Notes: a model not told the origin generated them from the letters alone. A stretch of 64,000 nt of DNA from Laburnicola sp. R22_1 (GCA_014281115.1 JACONQ010000003.1:1984001-2048000), one strand, 5' to 3'; counted from the stretch's first letter, positions 1 to 11,051 are shown. Numbers and translations are program-made.

Positions 1-458
1 GGTCATATCGTTAATCTTTTCCTCAACGCCGTTTATTACCGCTCTAGCTATCACCCCCTGTTTAGTCGCGAATTTAGAACGCTGTCAATGTTTCGGAGGG
101 CTACAAGGCAAGTATAAGGGGCAAATACCATTCTCTTCTAGTTAGAGGCTTTTTAACCTTGCGAGTGTAGATGCCGGGAGTTTCGCCGGGCAGAGAAGAA
201 GACTGTTGAAAGCCTCCGGACTTGACGAGATGCTCTAGCCATATTGAGGTGCTGACATTATACGGTATAGATCGTAACTAATTGCAGCACTATGCCTACT
301 TCAGACGCACCTAAAAATAATTGTGGCGCATGGCGTGGGTTCCGGAATGTGTTCTCTGTGCTGTGCTGCCAACGGTGCCCGCGCCGCCCGCGCCGCCTGC
401 TCATCCGGAGGTTGCGGCTCGCTCCCCTTCCTTCATGCCCTCACCACCACTTATTATC
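1..458. other. Sequence upstream of the first pogo transposase
   Basis: No convincing gene is seen. A reading frame runs in from position 321 in phase with the transposase, but it begins with TTG and its first part is proline/arginine-rich low-complexity sequence. I therefore treat it as the 5' region of the transposon. The outer terminal inverted repeat of this element was not identified. Confidence 0.4.
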
Positions 459-2800
459 ATGGATAAAGCCAGTCAAGTGTTAGCACGAGAGGTTCGTTCT
501 GGTATGCGTAGATCGTACCGTGCCCTCGCAGACCGTGACGGGGTTCCTCACACTACGCTCCATCATCGCGCGCGCGGTCGACGGTCGATAGAGGAGAAGG
601 CCCAGAGTCAGCAGTATCTGACTCCGTGGGAAGAGACCGCCCTCGTCAAGTACCTCTTACAAATGTCAGATCTCGGACAACCCGTACGAATCAAATTTAT
701 ACCCTTCCTTGCCTTCGTCGCCACTCGCCAGCGACTGGCGACCGATCGACCCCTCAAACCTCCAGGTAAAAACTGGGCGAAGGCCTTCGAGACCCGCCAC
801 CCAGAGACGGCAGCGAGACGGGTAATGGCGTTAGACTGGAACCGCCACGAGAAGAATGTCGCCGGGAAGATCACACACTGGTTCGAGGTGATAGAGAAGG
901 TGTTGGACGAACTAGCCATCCTGGCGGAGAATTTCTATAACATGGACGAGACTGGAGTCATGCTATCGATGCTAGGCTCTGTAAAAGTCCTCGTAGGTAA
1001 GGGCGATAAACGAAGCTATAGAGGTGCGCGCGTCAAGCGAACGACAGTAACTGCCATCGAGTGCATTAGCGCTGACGGTAGGTATCTGAACCCTATGATC
1101 ATTTGGCCGGCTACTACTTATCGAAGCAACTGGACCACGTTTCCTACTCCTGGATGGCAGTATGCTTGCAATGAGTCTGGATATACCGACTCCAACATTA
1201 GCTTGCAGTGGCTCAAGCGTATATTTGACGCCGATACTAAGGAACGTGCTAACGGACGACCCTGTGTACTTATCTGTGACGGCTTTGGGACGCAAGAGAC
1301 CCTCGAGATCCTAGAGCATTGTTTCGCAAACAATATTATCTTATGTCGTCTCCCCTCGCACACATCCCACAAGCTTCAACCTTGCGACGTCGCGGTATTC
1401 GCACCACTAAAGACGGCTTATCGTGAACAGGTTGAGCGACTGGAGCGGGGTGGGGTGAATGCTATCGGCAAGGAGCACTTCACCGCTCTATACAGTCATG
1501 CAAGAGTGCGCGCGTTCACGTCCAAGAACATCAAGGCCGGCTTCGCCGCCACTGGTTTGTTTCCGTTCAACCCAGAAAGAGTGCTCAGAACGGTACCGAG
1601 ACTCACCGCGGAACTAAACATTCCGGCAACTAATAAGGTAACATTACCTTGTCGACAAGATGCGGTACCGCAAACGCCTATAACACCAGTATCAGCGGAG
1701 GGCCTCATGTCGCTGCAAAGTCTGATCATGCAAAAGGACGCTCATACTCTTGACGAGACCAGCAAACAGGGCCTACAGCGACACTTACAGAAGTTTGCCA
1801 AAGCTGCCCACCTATCCTTCACTAAGGGCGCCCTTCAGCAGAATCACCAGCGCTGACAACGTAGCGTAGTACGGTACGATTGACCCTTATTGCTCTACGC
1901 TACGGCTTGTATGGGCGCTACGTACGTACGGGAGCCGCTGGAGATGCCAGATTACGCCCCGTAACCGTAGTACGGTCCAAAAAGGTGTTTACGGGCCGTA
2001 CATGCCAAGATCCTTCCTAATTGGGTAATTAGTGATCGTTTTCTAGTGTTAAGGTCGTCAAAAAGTTGTCTTTTTAGGAGATCAACTTTATAAGGTCAAA
2101 AAAGTGACTTTTAACGGCTTTTTGACGCAGCCAATTCTTCCAAAAGGTCACGTTAAAATCTCATAAAAAGGCTCCCGTAGAGCCGTAACTACGCCGTAGA
2201 GCCGTACAAACTACGGCTACGCTACGGCCCAGGAGGCAGCTACGTACGTACGGCGTACGGGACGTACTACGGGACGTAGTACTACGCGTAGTACGGTACG
2301 TTGTCAGCGCTAAGAATCACATCCATCTCTTGATGGCTATTAACAACGAAGCCAAGACTCGACGATCAACTAAGTCAGACATATTGTTGAAGGGGACCGG
2401 GAAGGTGATTAGCTATGAGGACCTTGAGGCAGCACGAGCGAAGCGTGCTGAAAAGGATGCCGCCAAAGCGGCTAACAAAGGGAAACGTGGTCGGAAGCGC
2501 AAGGGTACTGAACTGGAGGTCGAGGCATCGGAGGCGGCGGCAACTGCACCAGGGATCGAGGCAACTGCTCTAGAGGTCGAGGCTGGTCCGTCGATACCGA
2601 AGGTCAAAGGGAAACGCGGTCGAAAACGCAAGAGTACTGCGCTGGAAGCAGAGGCAGATGTCGAGGCTGGCTCATCTGTGCCAAAGGGGAAAGTGGCGCG
2701 AACGAGCGACAAGATAGCGATAGATATAGAAGTGTCATGGAGGGCCCTATTAGCGAAAATGTATAAGTTCTCTGAAAGTCAAATGTTTATGCTACAGTAG
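459..2800 (+). pseudogene. pogo-type DDE transposase, copy 1, split by a MITE
   Basis: This is a Tc1/mariner-superfamily pogo-like transposase, which cuts and pastes DNA at TA sites. The reading frame from ATG 459 has an N-terminal helix-turn-helix/CENP-B-like region and then the catalytic core. Acidic residues are visible in NMDETG (about D163), ICDGFG (D274) and LQPCDV (D310). The frame stops at 1854-1856 inside an inserted MITE (1848-2312) and resumes at 2321 in the phase expected if 473 bp are removed. The C-terminal part (2330-2800) is basic and has two AT-hook-like GKRGRKRK motifs. The extreme C-terminus runs into a second TIR element at 2795. No transposase stop codon other than those from insertions was seen. 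I preferred the ATG at 459 because the frame upstream is low complexity. Family assignment is firm; activity is lost in this state. Confidence 0.88.
1848..2312. mobile_element. 465-bp hAT-like MITE inserted in pogo copy 1
   Basis: The ends are inverted repeats: CAGCGCTGACAACGTA at the left, and the right end reads TAGCGCTGACAACGTA on the other strand. The flanks AGAATCAC at 1840-1847 and 2313-2320 are a perfect 8-bp target-site duplication, which is typical of the hAT superfamily. The interior has no ORF and is full of short TACG/GTAC-rich subrepeats able to fold back. Removing the element plus one duplication (473 bp) puts the two halves of the transposase in the same frame. Confidence 0.9.
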
Positions 2801-4341
2801 TGTGCAGGTTCGGCTTCCGGCTTTCGCGCTGCTTAATTTACTTCCCGCCAGCGCTTTAACATACGCTATACTAACTTTGGATCTTACACGCCCTAGCCCA
2901 GCTGGATGCACGCGATAAGGCGATTGGTTAGGGGCGCCGCAACCCTGAGGCATATACTCGTCTTGGCGCGGTTGTACCCCGCATCGACATCCCAATGCAT
3001 TGCGGAGCCTGGACCCCTCACTCCCAACAATTCCTTCTTTCTTCCAAGAGGCCGTCCGTCTACTCTGTCTCCAACTTCTCCAGCAGTGTAGATGAGCAGG
3101 TGGGTGAAGCAGAGTGACACTTTTTCGTCCTGTCGCAAGACTGACATCTCTAATTAGTCTCCTTCTAAACTTGTTGCGAACAGATACATACGCTTTTATC
3201 AATTCTAAAAGGTATAACACCCAGCTTTCTTCATTAGGTTATATCTAATTCGCTATCAAGATGTGCAACGATGTCAATGCGATTTTTCGATGCGCGCCGA
3301 GTCACACAGACCCAATCAATAATCCTAACGGTCTTGCTTTCAAACATATTGCGAGATGCCAACAAGCTATAAACGCTAATACTACGTGCCCTCCTCCCCA
3401 ACGTCAGGTTGCGCATGTGGTGCAAGAGGATGAGCCAAATAGGGACTGCCCAGCATGCAGAGGAGAGACTCCACCAGAGACACCTTAGGAACAATTGCAC
3501 AAACTTAAGAGTCACGAATTGATAGTTGATGCGCTTGCAATGAAACCTGTTTCTTTCTTCCTTAGTGCTTCCGCAATCTTTTGTTCTTCTCGACCCCCCC
3601 AGCAGAACATTGCGCAGTAACTCTTCGCGTTAGAAAGCCAAGTATCGCGCTCAACAAATATCCTAAATACAGTAAGCATACCTATTAATCAACTCAATGA
3701 GCTATCCTACCATTGATTATCTACCAAGCTAGCTTGGTAGACATGGTGTGGAATTCTTGCTAGTAGTTCCTTCTCTTCTAGGTTGCATGCAACGTTGAGA
3801 TCGTAGATAAACCACCGCTTGAGTGGTTTATCGGAGTCAAATCCATGCGGAATATGAACAGCATCAAATTTTGACGCTGATACTTTTGTATTGAAGGACC
3901 TCCCAAGGATCTCTGTGCAGAATATCTCCCCAAGGGTAATCGGGCGGCGACACGACTCCCTGGTATATCTGTTATGCGAGCTCGGATGATGATACGAGAT
4001 TCTTTTCCGTCGCGTTCCATGAGCTTTATGCTGGCGAGTGAAGAAGAAGCGGACGAGTTAGGCTGGAAGAGCCAAGGAAGTGTGGTTAGAAACGAGGAAC
4101 AGTTCGGTAAGGTTGCTGTTTGGAGAGAAAATTTAGGGTAACATCACTGAGCCTCGCTTCATGAGCTCCTAGCGCCGGTAGATAGTTATCCCGATCCGCT
4201 GTAGATGCATCTGCGCTCTCGAGGTTTCGTTGCCCCGGAACTAGCTTAAAATAGGTAAAGTGCCGTCCTACGCTGCAAGGCACTTGCCGAGATAAAGGCG
4301 AGTAGCGTGCGAAAGCTGGAAGCCGAACCTACACACTACTG
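2795..4341. mobile_element. hAT-like TIR element of 1.55 kb, non-autonomous
   Basis: The left end CAGTAGTGTGCAGGTTCGGC is mirrored by the right end at about 4300-4341, with inverted homology over about 40 bp. The flanking 8-mers (ttatgcta and tatgagta) match only partly, so the target-site duplication is imperfect or eroded. It lies at the C-terminal end of pogo copy 1. No transposase is seen inside. It contains a short Cys-rich ORF at 3261-3488. Confidence 0.7.
3261..3488 (+). CDS. Small Cys-rich protein inside the hAT-like element, hypothetical
   Basis: This is a 75-residue ORF from an ATG. It has an N-terminal MCNDVN...RC motif, a central HIARCQ segment and a C-terminal CPAC pair near PPETP, which together suggest a small metal-binding fold. 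I do not recognise the family. It is the only ORF in the element that looks protein-like. The opposite-strand frame over it is hydrophobic and probably a shadow. It could be captured host sequence or chance. Confidence 0.35.
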   Translation: MCNDVNAIFRCAPSHTDPINNPNGLAFKHIARCQQAINANTTCPPPQRQVAHVVQEDEPNRDCPACRGETPPETP

Positions 4342-5362
4342 TATGAGTATGGATGCCAGTCCGAGATGAGTCGGTGTTAATTATTGCTGGCATGGGTTGG
4401 ACCGTCATATTCTTGTCAGCACAGCCATAAGCCTGAACAGCCACATGCCAGCCAGGAGAAAACGCTTACTAAGGGGGAAAACTTACACGCTAATGGGTAT
4501 GAGGTGTGCGGGGTCGGCGTCGCACCAGCCGGATTAGTGATCTGATGTACCGACCAGGTGGCAATCAAGCATGAACATGCGCGCCACAATCGCCACAAGG
4601 ACGGGGATGACTTCTTACTATCGCTGGTGGACTGAGAAGCATGAGCGGAATCAAGCTATTGGCTTCAGAGGCCTATAGGGGTTGCTGCATGGTGTAGGCC
4701 TATATACACGCCCCAGAGAAGGCTCCTACTTAACCTCTCCCCCGGTGTAGCGGAAAACCCACCGTGCCGGAAATACTTGAACCGATCAACATCTCATATC
4801 CTGCGACGTTCGTTTATAAACCTATAGTTGATGTTCATGTAGTTTCCAGTCTCTGCTTAAAATGATCCTTACTCTTAACGACAAAAATACGTGAGACTTG
4901 GCCGTCTCCTCAGTTGGTTCTCTTAACGCACGGAGAGGTGCTGGAGCTGTACTCCCCTGCTATATCATGGATGTCGGAAGCTCTTCGAATTTCGGGACTA
5001 TAAAATGAAAACTCTAACTAGAATAACTATTACACCAGTCTTCGCCAACACTCGGCTCTTCATAACTAGCATTCCGGGAGTCCGGTGGAGAGGGAGCGGG
5101 TACCTACTGACACTTGCCAAGACGCGACATCGTTAGCGTTGCTTATGTTGCGTTTCATACATTTTTCATTACAGTAAGATTCTAGAAGTGTCGATGGGAT
5201 CGGCGACGTGTCCTCTGGCCCCCGCTACCTAGCTCAGCTCGTCACTCATTTCCCTTCACCATCACTACCACCATATGTAGAATGGAAAGCCACCAGCACC
5301 GTGCTTTGTGAGCGGCTAATCTCTCTCGTGACCAAAACACACAGCATCGAACGTTAATCACA
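4342..5362. other. Intergenic region with family A transposon relics
   Basis: Positions about 4497-4640 match the internal block of family A elements (motif gtgcggggtc, then taccgac and gatgacttctta). At 4731 a family A terminus in left orientation begins with TAACCTCTCCCCCGG and includes ACCCACCGTGCCGGAAA. No partner end was found for it. The rest is featureless, with a probable promoter for the gene at 5363. Confidence 0.55.
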
Positions 5363-6235
5363 ATGAGCAGAAGAATATATAGACTCAACGTCGACCCCGA
5401 AGATGACGATTTCGCCGAAATTTTGGCAAATCTAGGAGTCAACCTACCTATTTCAGGATCTTTAATCTACGCTGAGGCAATCGAGGACCTGGGGAAGACT
5501 CTAAGAATCAGCAACGCGGGAATAAATAACTCTATAGAGCTGGCCACAGGCTACTCCGACATCGTCATCGTTCTTCGCGAGCCTTGCGACTCCTTCGACG
5601 AGCTGGGATTCGACGAAATGCTGGAACAGTCTCCTTCTCTACAGCTTGTTGACGAATCGATTCGGAGAGCGACCAAAGGCATGCGCAGCATTCACGACAC
5701 GATAATTCTAGATCGTTGGATGTTTAGAAGCCAAGCGATCCGAGAAACCGAAACTCCTCAGACACGACTGGTGAACGACGAGATCTCATTCTCCGCATTC
5801 GACGACATAATCGCTTGCATCCGTCCCAAAGTCGTACTCCTATGCTGGCGCACGCCCGACAACGAAGTCGAGCGCTTTATACTGCCGGAAAACTGCGATC
5901 CCTTCCGCTCCGCGCCTATCAAAGCACTGAAAGCCGGTTGCAGAAAACGTAGCAAGATGCAGATCAACGACCACGAAGTTCACGAGTACATCAGTATCGA
6001 CAGCTTTCACCCAATGTTCAGTATATACGAGAAAGACGAGTACGTGTATACAAATGACATAAGGCAACTTCTTTTCATCTTTACGTTCATTCAGGCTGTG
6101 AATGCGCTCCAGAGACGCTCGATTGAGGGGAAGGGAATTGAGAAGTTGAGAGATATGGCTTTTAGGGAACGGCCGCCCGAACAAGATGTTGAGAGTCAGG
6201 AACTGATTGATCAATTGCAACGGCTGGGGTTGTGA
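5363..6235 (+). CDS. Hypothetical protein of 290 residues, apparently intact
   Basis: This is an uninterrupted ORF from ATG to TGA, balanced in composition and unlike the surrounding decayed DNA. No signal peptide or membrane segment is obvious. A hydrophobic strand followed by CWRTP (about residue 160) and a later SFHPMF motif (about residue 212) faintly recall the strand and HPS motifs of the uracil-DNA-glycosylase superfamily, but the resemblance is too weak for a call. It stands alone between transposon relics with no intron signal. A host orphan gene or cargo of a larger element are both possible. Confidence 0.65.
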   Translation: MSRRIYRLNVDPEDDDFAEILANLGVNLPISGSLIYAEAIEDLGKTLRISNAGINNSIELATGYSDIVIVLREPCDSFDELGFDEMLEQSPSLQLVDESIRRATKGMRSIHDTIILDRWMFRSQAIRETETPQTRLVNDEISFSAFDDIIACIRPKVVLLCWRTPDNEVERFILPENCDPFRSAPIKALKAGCRKRSKMQINDHEVHEYISIDSFHPMFSIYEKDEYVYTNDIRQLLFIFTFIQAVNALQRRSIEGKGIEKLRDMAFRERPPEQDVESQELIDQLQRLGL

Positions 6236-6443
6236 GAGGAGTGTTGTGGGTCCTGGGAATACCCAGAAGAGGCTACTTAGCCTAAGCGGGATGTGGGCAC
6301 GCCCGTTGCGGCAACTCTCTAGTGGCGGTGCAGTTTAGCAAGCTTGGATGTACTCTGCGCAGCAAAACGACGTATACAACAAAATACGAGAGGTGGAACG
6401 TGAAGGTATATACTTGATATATAACCTGCGCAACTCCCTTGTA

Positions 6444-7187
6444 ACCTTCCCCTCTATGTGGCGGAGTACCCCGCGTCCCAGAATAAGTTTAAGGTATAAG
6501 TTATACTTTGATTTCTGAGCTCAATCACGCTAGTAGGGAGGATGGCCGACCCGCACCGGCCAGAGGGTTGTGAGGTGGCGAATTCTGTAGGTGTTTTCAG
6601 AGACTTGAGTTGGTTAACTGGAAGCATGGCCAAGGTTGAGTGGGGGTCGCAAGGCTGCGGGGCTGAAGTCGGTCCGCCCGCCAAGATTCCGCACAGCCAC
6701 AGGCCTAACAGTCATCACCAATACACCGCGATGATTATGTAGGTGCGGGGTCATTTTGAACTAGCCGAAATTGGTAGTTGGTTTGATTAAAGGTACCGAC
6801 TAGGGTAGCGGCCTTGCATGAATTTGTGCGCGACAGCGGGCACAAGGTTGATGATAACTTCTTAGCATTATAGCGAGGTTCTAAGGCTCGATAAGACCGT
6901 TCATGAGTATTATGGAGTAGTAAGAGCTTGATGGTTGTGCTATAGGGAAGGAACTTTGTCACGCTATAGAAGGAGGCTCTCTGCAAATCAGGCGCGAAGG
7001 CGACGATGCAAACGTAATTTATAGGTGAGAGGCGCCCTAGTTCTTCAAAAATAGCCACAGCACATTATTCATACATAATTTTAGTGAAGCTCGATGTGCG
7101 CACAGAGTTATAGTCGCTTGAAGTTGAAGTAAGTTACCCCTCGTATTTTCCGGCACGGTGGGTTTTCCGCCACGCAGGGGGGGACGT
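6444..7187. mobile_element. Family A short TIR element (744 bp), TA-flanked
   Basis: The left end (after TA 6442-6443) starts ACCTTCCCCTCTATGTGGCG. The right end (before TA 7188-7189) is its degenerate inverse, containing GGCACGGTGGGTTTTCCGCC and ending GGGGGGGACGT. No coding capacity is seen. The subterminal block from 6735 and the motif GGGAGGATGGCCGACCCGCA near 6537 recur in the arms of the NLR element at 61.6-62.9 kb. It abuts the truncated 5' end of pogo copy 2. Confidence 0.75.
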
Positions 7188-7741
7188 TACCTAGAACATG
7201 GGCTGCCCTATCAGAACAAGGCGATGTCCCTCTTACTACGCTCTATTATCGCGCACATGGACGTCCCTCCGTAGAGGAAAAAGCCCAACGCCAGCAATAC
7301 CTTACCCCAGAGGAAGAGAAAGCTCTTATTTCGTTTTTACTACTAATGTCTGATCTTGGGCAGCCTGTCCGAATAAAGTTTCTACCTTCACTAGCCTTCA
7401 GTCTCGCCCGCCGGCGTTCCACGACGAACAAACCAATCAAGCCTCCAGGCAAGAACTGGGCTCGGGCCTTCGAGAAACGCCATCCCCAACTCAAAGCGAG
7501 GAGAGTTAGGTCGATCGACTGGAAACGTCATGAAAAGAATACATACGTCAAGATCACACACTGGTTCGAGGTGATTGGAAGAGTAGTACAGGATTCGGCT
7601 ATTCTGCCAGAAAATTGCTACAACATGGACGAGACGGGAGTCTTGTTAGGCATGCTTGGCTCCGTCAAAGTTCTTGTAAGTAAGGATGATCTACGAGACC
7701 ATAGAGGCGCAGGTGTCAAGCGGACAATGATAACTGCTATT

Positions 7742-7912
7742 AGTTGAAACTCTGAACAAAGGATACAAGTGTGATAGTATTCTATCTATGAGATCTACAG
7801 ACTACTTATAGTTGTAGGAGCTCCTCTATCTGCCTAGCGTCACTGACTGCCTTCCAGGCAGTCACCTTTGTGGCGCTCCTGCCTATAGGCAGCCTGATCA
7901 TGGGATTCAACT
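7742..7912. mobile_element. 171-bp MITE, family B, first copy
   Basis: The ends are AGTTGAA and TTCAACT. The target-site duplication is CTATT (7737-7741 and 7913-7917). It shares blocks such as ACAAGTGTGAT, ACTACTTATA and AGGCAGTC with the element at 8283-8456. MITE plus duplication is 176 bp, which accounts for the frame change in the transposase. Confidence 0.85.
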
Positions 7913-8282
7913 CTATTGAGTGTGTCAGTGCTGACGGTAGGTCGCTACTCCCTCTTGTCATCTGGCCAGCTTCGACCCACCGAAGCAACTGGACCATGTA
8001 CCCAACCCCTGGATGGCATTACGCACACTCCGAAAATGGATATAACGACTCTAAAATTAGCTTAGAGTGGCTTACGCGTGTATTTGATCCCCAAACCAAA
8101 GAACGGGCTAACGGCAAACCACGGGTACTAATTTGCGACGGCTTCGGGACACATGAAACCCTCGAGATCTTGGAGTTTTGCTTTGCAAACAATATTATCC
8201 TGTGTCGTCTCCCTTCTCACACCTCTCACAAACTCCAGCCCTGTGACGTTGGAGTCTTTTCGCCTTTGAAGACAGCCTATCG

Positions 8283-8456
8283 AGTTGAAATCCTGAAGTG
8301 AGAACAAGTGTGATGATGATTAACTGCTGGAGGTCATGCAACTACTTATAATCGCTACTCCTCCTCATCTACCTAACGCCACCGCAGGCAGTCGCCATGG
8401 TGGCGCCCCTGCCTGCTAGGCAGCACGTCCTATATCACGTGACCTGGGATCCAACT
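8283..8456. mobile_element. 174-bp MITE, family B, second copy
   Basis: The ends are AGTTGAAATCC and GGATCCAACT. The target-site duplication is TATCG (8278-8282 and 8457-8461). It is clearly related to the MITE at 7742-7912 by terminal and internal blocks. MITE plus duplication is 179 bp, again matching the frame change of the host ORF. Confidence 0.85.
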
Positions 8457-9167
8457 TATCGCGACGAGGTTGAACGACTGTATCGGGGAGGTTTAGACAT
8501 AGTTGGCAAGCAGCATTTCACCTCTCTATACTATCCTGCAAGGGAAAAGGCGTTGACCAAGAGGAATATCACAGCCGGGTGGGCTGCGACTGGTTTGTTT
8601 CCGTTCAATCCGGAGAGAGTACTCCGACATACACCGAAGCCCACCGCTGAACTTACCGTTCCGAAAGCTAATGAGGTGGTGGGGTCATGTCCGCAAGACG
8701 AAGTACTGCAAACTCCTATAACGCCTGTAACGCCTGTGACAGCAGAAGATCTTACGTCGTTGCATAATCTAATTAAACAGGATGCTTGTGCGCTTAATGG
8801 GCCAAGTAAGCAGCGCATACAGAGGCACGTACAGAAGCTTGCAAGTGCCGCCCAAATATCATTTGCCAAACAAACTCTCCTTCAGGATCAAAATCGATTC
8901 TTATTCAAGATAAACAACGAAGGCAAAGTTCGCCGATCGACCAGATCAGTGGTCCTAGGGAAGGCGAAGGTGATGAGCTATGAGGACCTTGAGGAGGCAC
9001 GAGCGAAGCGTGCTGCGAAAGAGAAAGCTACTGCAGGCAAGGTTAAGGGAAAACGCGACCGTAAGCGTAAGAGTCCTGCGCCAGAGGCGGGCTCGTCAGA
9101 GGCAGTGCTAGAGCCAGCGAAAGCCCCGGTAGTGCCATGGAGGGCCCCAGTTGCACGGATGTACTAG

Positions 9168-9462
9168 GACAGTGTTGTTGAGTTTGCTTCAAGGGTTAAC
9201 CTATGCTGGGAGTTACGCAGATTATGTAGGATAACAGGATGAAATTGTAAAAGAACTGGAATTGCAATTTTCAAAACACGCAAGACAGCCGTAAGATCTC
9301 ATAGAATGTGCCAGACCACCCACCACAGCCCAGAAAGACTCATTTCCTTCATCTGCGAATTTGCCCCAATCTTGTCTCCCATCACCAACTTGTTCTGGCT
9401 TCCCCCCTTCCACCCCACCTGGAGCCATGGCACTCAAATCGAAGTATGCCATCGAGCTTGCT
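9168..9462. other. Intergenic, downstream of pogo copy 2
   Basis: Nothing convincing is seen apart from short frames that are probably shadows. The pogo terminal repeat expected here was not identified. Confidence 0.35.
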
Positions 9463-9948
9463 TCAGTCGAGAACCTGACTCCGCTCGACAATGTTCGCCT
9501 TCGTGAAAGGTTCGCAGATGATCACCACCTTATCATCTCTCAGTAGATTCAGTCCCGCGCTCTCATATGAGACATCTGCAGCGTATCTGCGCAGGCGTCT
9601 ATAGTCGATCTTGGGCACGCAACGCGTCAGACGGACAAGTATGATACCTGAACCCTCGCGCCCGAGACCGCGCAGCAGCTTTGCACGGGCGATAGCATCG
9701 TCCTTGTTCTCATACCCAGGTATGAACGGCGCGCGGCAATTCGGACGGTCGAAGACTTCTTCTAGCCCCTCGCGAATATCCGCAACGAGATCAGGGATCG
9801 TCTTTTTGGGCACCTCTTCAGCAAATGGGGTGAGGAAATATGCAGGGGTCGCTCGACGCGCCGTGAAGCTCTGCCGCCGGATGTCAACATCTCCAGCGGC
9901 TACCCAACACTGCACTCCATCGTTTGAGGCCGAGCTAGATGATGGCAT
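9463..9948 (-). CDS. Hypothetical protein of 161 residues
   Basis: This open frame starts with ATG at 9948. The composition is protein-like, with charged helical stretches and a long hydrophilic middle part, and there is no signal peptide or membrane segment. I do not recognise the family. GC content is higher than in the surrounding relics. It may be complete or the last exon of a decayed gene; the minus-strand frame further upstream (to 10286) looks like arginine-rich shadow sequence. Confidence 0.4.
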   Translation of the reverse strand: MPSSSSASNDGVQCWVAAGDVDIRRQSFTARRATPAYFLTPFAEEVPKKTIPDLVADIREGLEEVFDRPNCRAPFIPGYENKDDAIARAKLLRGLGREGSGIILVRLTRCVPKIDYRRLRRYAADVSYESAGLNLLRDDKVVIICEPFTKANIVERSQVLD

Positions 9949-10391
9949 CGTCCGAGTCTAAGGACGCCGACACGACGTCTTCTGAGTGCTGTGAAGTAGA
10001 CGATAGATTTGGTAATGACTGCACGAAGACAAGGCTGCTTTGGAAGACGGTTCGCCCTGAGAAAGGTCGAGGGCGAAGGCAATCCACGAATCGTAGCTAA
10101 GAAGAAGAGCTCAGATTCGAAAGATATGCGTGAAAAATATTGAAGTAGACGGCCGCGGGAGTTTTGAGGTAGGGAAAAGAAACAGGATATTCCCGTCAGG
10201 GAAGTGGTGGGATAGGCTTCCTCGCGACTCCTCGCAGCGCGGGGCATGCGTGCGAACTCGATGGCCAAGGCCCTTCGCCAAGTCACGTGAGTAGTCAGCC
10301 GTCTTCTCCCAGCTCTGAGGCTAGTGCAGATGCTCCGCTAAACCCGGTCAGGGAGTTCAGGAACAGACATTACCACTGGTAAATTACACTA

Positions 10392-10848
10392 TGATTATAT
10401 AGGACGTGCGGGGTCGTTTTGCACTAGCCGGGATCGGTAATTGCTTTGATTGGAAGTACCGACCGGGGTGGCGACCTTACATGAATTTGCGCGCGACAGT
10501 AGGCACTGGGCTGATCATGACCCGCCAGCATCGGAGTGAGGTTCTAAGGCTCGGATAAGACCCTTTTACGAGAATTTGGAGTGGTAAGGGCATGGCGGTG
10601 GTGCTGTAGGGAAGAAAGTCCGATGCGCTACAGAAGGAGGCTCTTTGCGAATCAAGCCCGAAGGCGACGGTGCAAACGTAATTTAGAAGTGGGAGGTATC
10701 CCAAATGTTCAAAATTAGCTACCGTACACGACTTATAAAGAAAAATAGCAAAACTCAATGTGCGCGCAGAGTTATAGTCGTTTGAAGTCAAAGTACCCCT
10801 CGTATTTTCCGGCACGGTGGGTTTTCCGGCACGCAGGGGGGGACGTTA
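10392..10848. mobile_element. Family A element, right part, truncated
   Basis: This closely follows 6733-7189: a gtgcggggtcg block, a taccgaccgg block, then a terminus with CCGGCACGGTGGGTTTTCCG and a final GGGGGGGACGTTA. The left terminus was not found, so it is truncated or nested. There is no ORF of note. Confidence 0.7.
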
Positions 10849-11051
10849 ATCAGGCGCGAAGGCATCAACGCCACTGTAATTTTTGTATGCGCAAGGGCGA
10901 GAGCAGTCTAGAGTAGGCTTAAAAATTTATTATTAACTTAAGAGACTTTAGGAAATTTCAACGCGCTGAGAATGTAAGAGTTGTTTGATCTTAAAGTACC
11001 TGTAGTGTGTCTCGCTACACCGTGCGTCTCGCGACCCCAGAACAGACGTTA
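10849..11051. mobile_element. Older family A fragment next to the previous copy
   Basis: Immediately after the previous terminus the sequence restarts with atcaggcgcgaaggc, an internal family A block. It ends with a degenerate terminus finishing agacgtta at about 11050. This looks like an older copy that received the younger one at a TA site. Confidence 0.55.

Larger units (their letters stand above)
7199..9167 (+). pseudogene. pogo-type DDE transposase, copy 2, split by two MITEs
   Basis: This homologue of the transposase at 459-2800 has lost its N-terminus at the family A boundary. Conserved pieces are NMDETG (about 7624), ICDGFGTHETLEIL (about 8132) and the SHKLQPCDVGVF block (about 8228), so all three catalytic aspartates remain. 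Two short MITEs interrupt it at 7742-7912 and 8283-8456. The three coding blocks lie in different frames, and each shift equals the MITE plus its 5-bp duplication, so the insertions explain both breaks. The C-terminal tail is basic, with a KGKRDRKRK motif. It differs from copy 1 throughout, so it is an older or separate subfamily member. Confidence 0.85.

Noticed and set aside
321..458. N-terminal extension of pogo copy 1
   Set aside because: It starts with TTG and is Pro/Arg low complexity; the ATG at 459 fits the family better.
7742..8456. The two insertions as introner-like introns
   Set aside because: GT...AG pairs with branch-like CTAAC exist (for example 8298-8423), but removing only those would leave the frame shifted. 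Full removal with one 5-bp duplication restores it, so they are better seen as MITEs.
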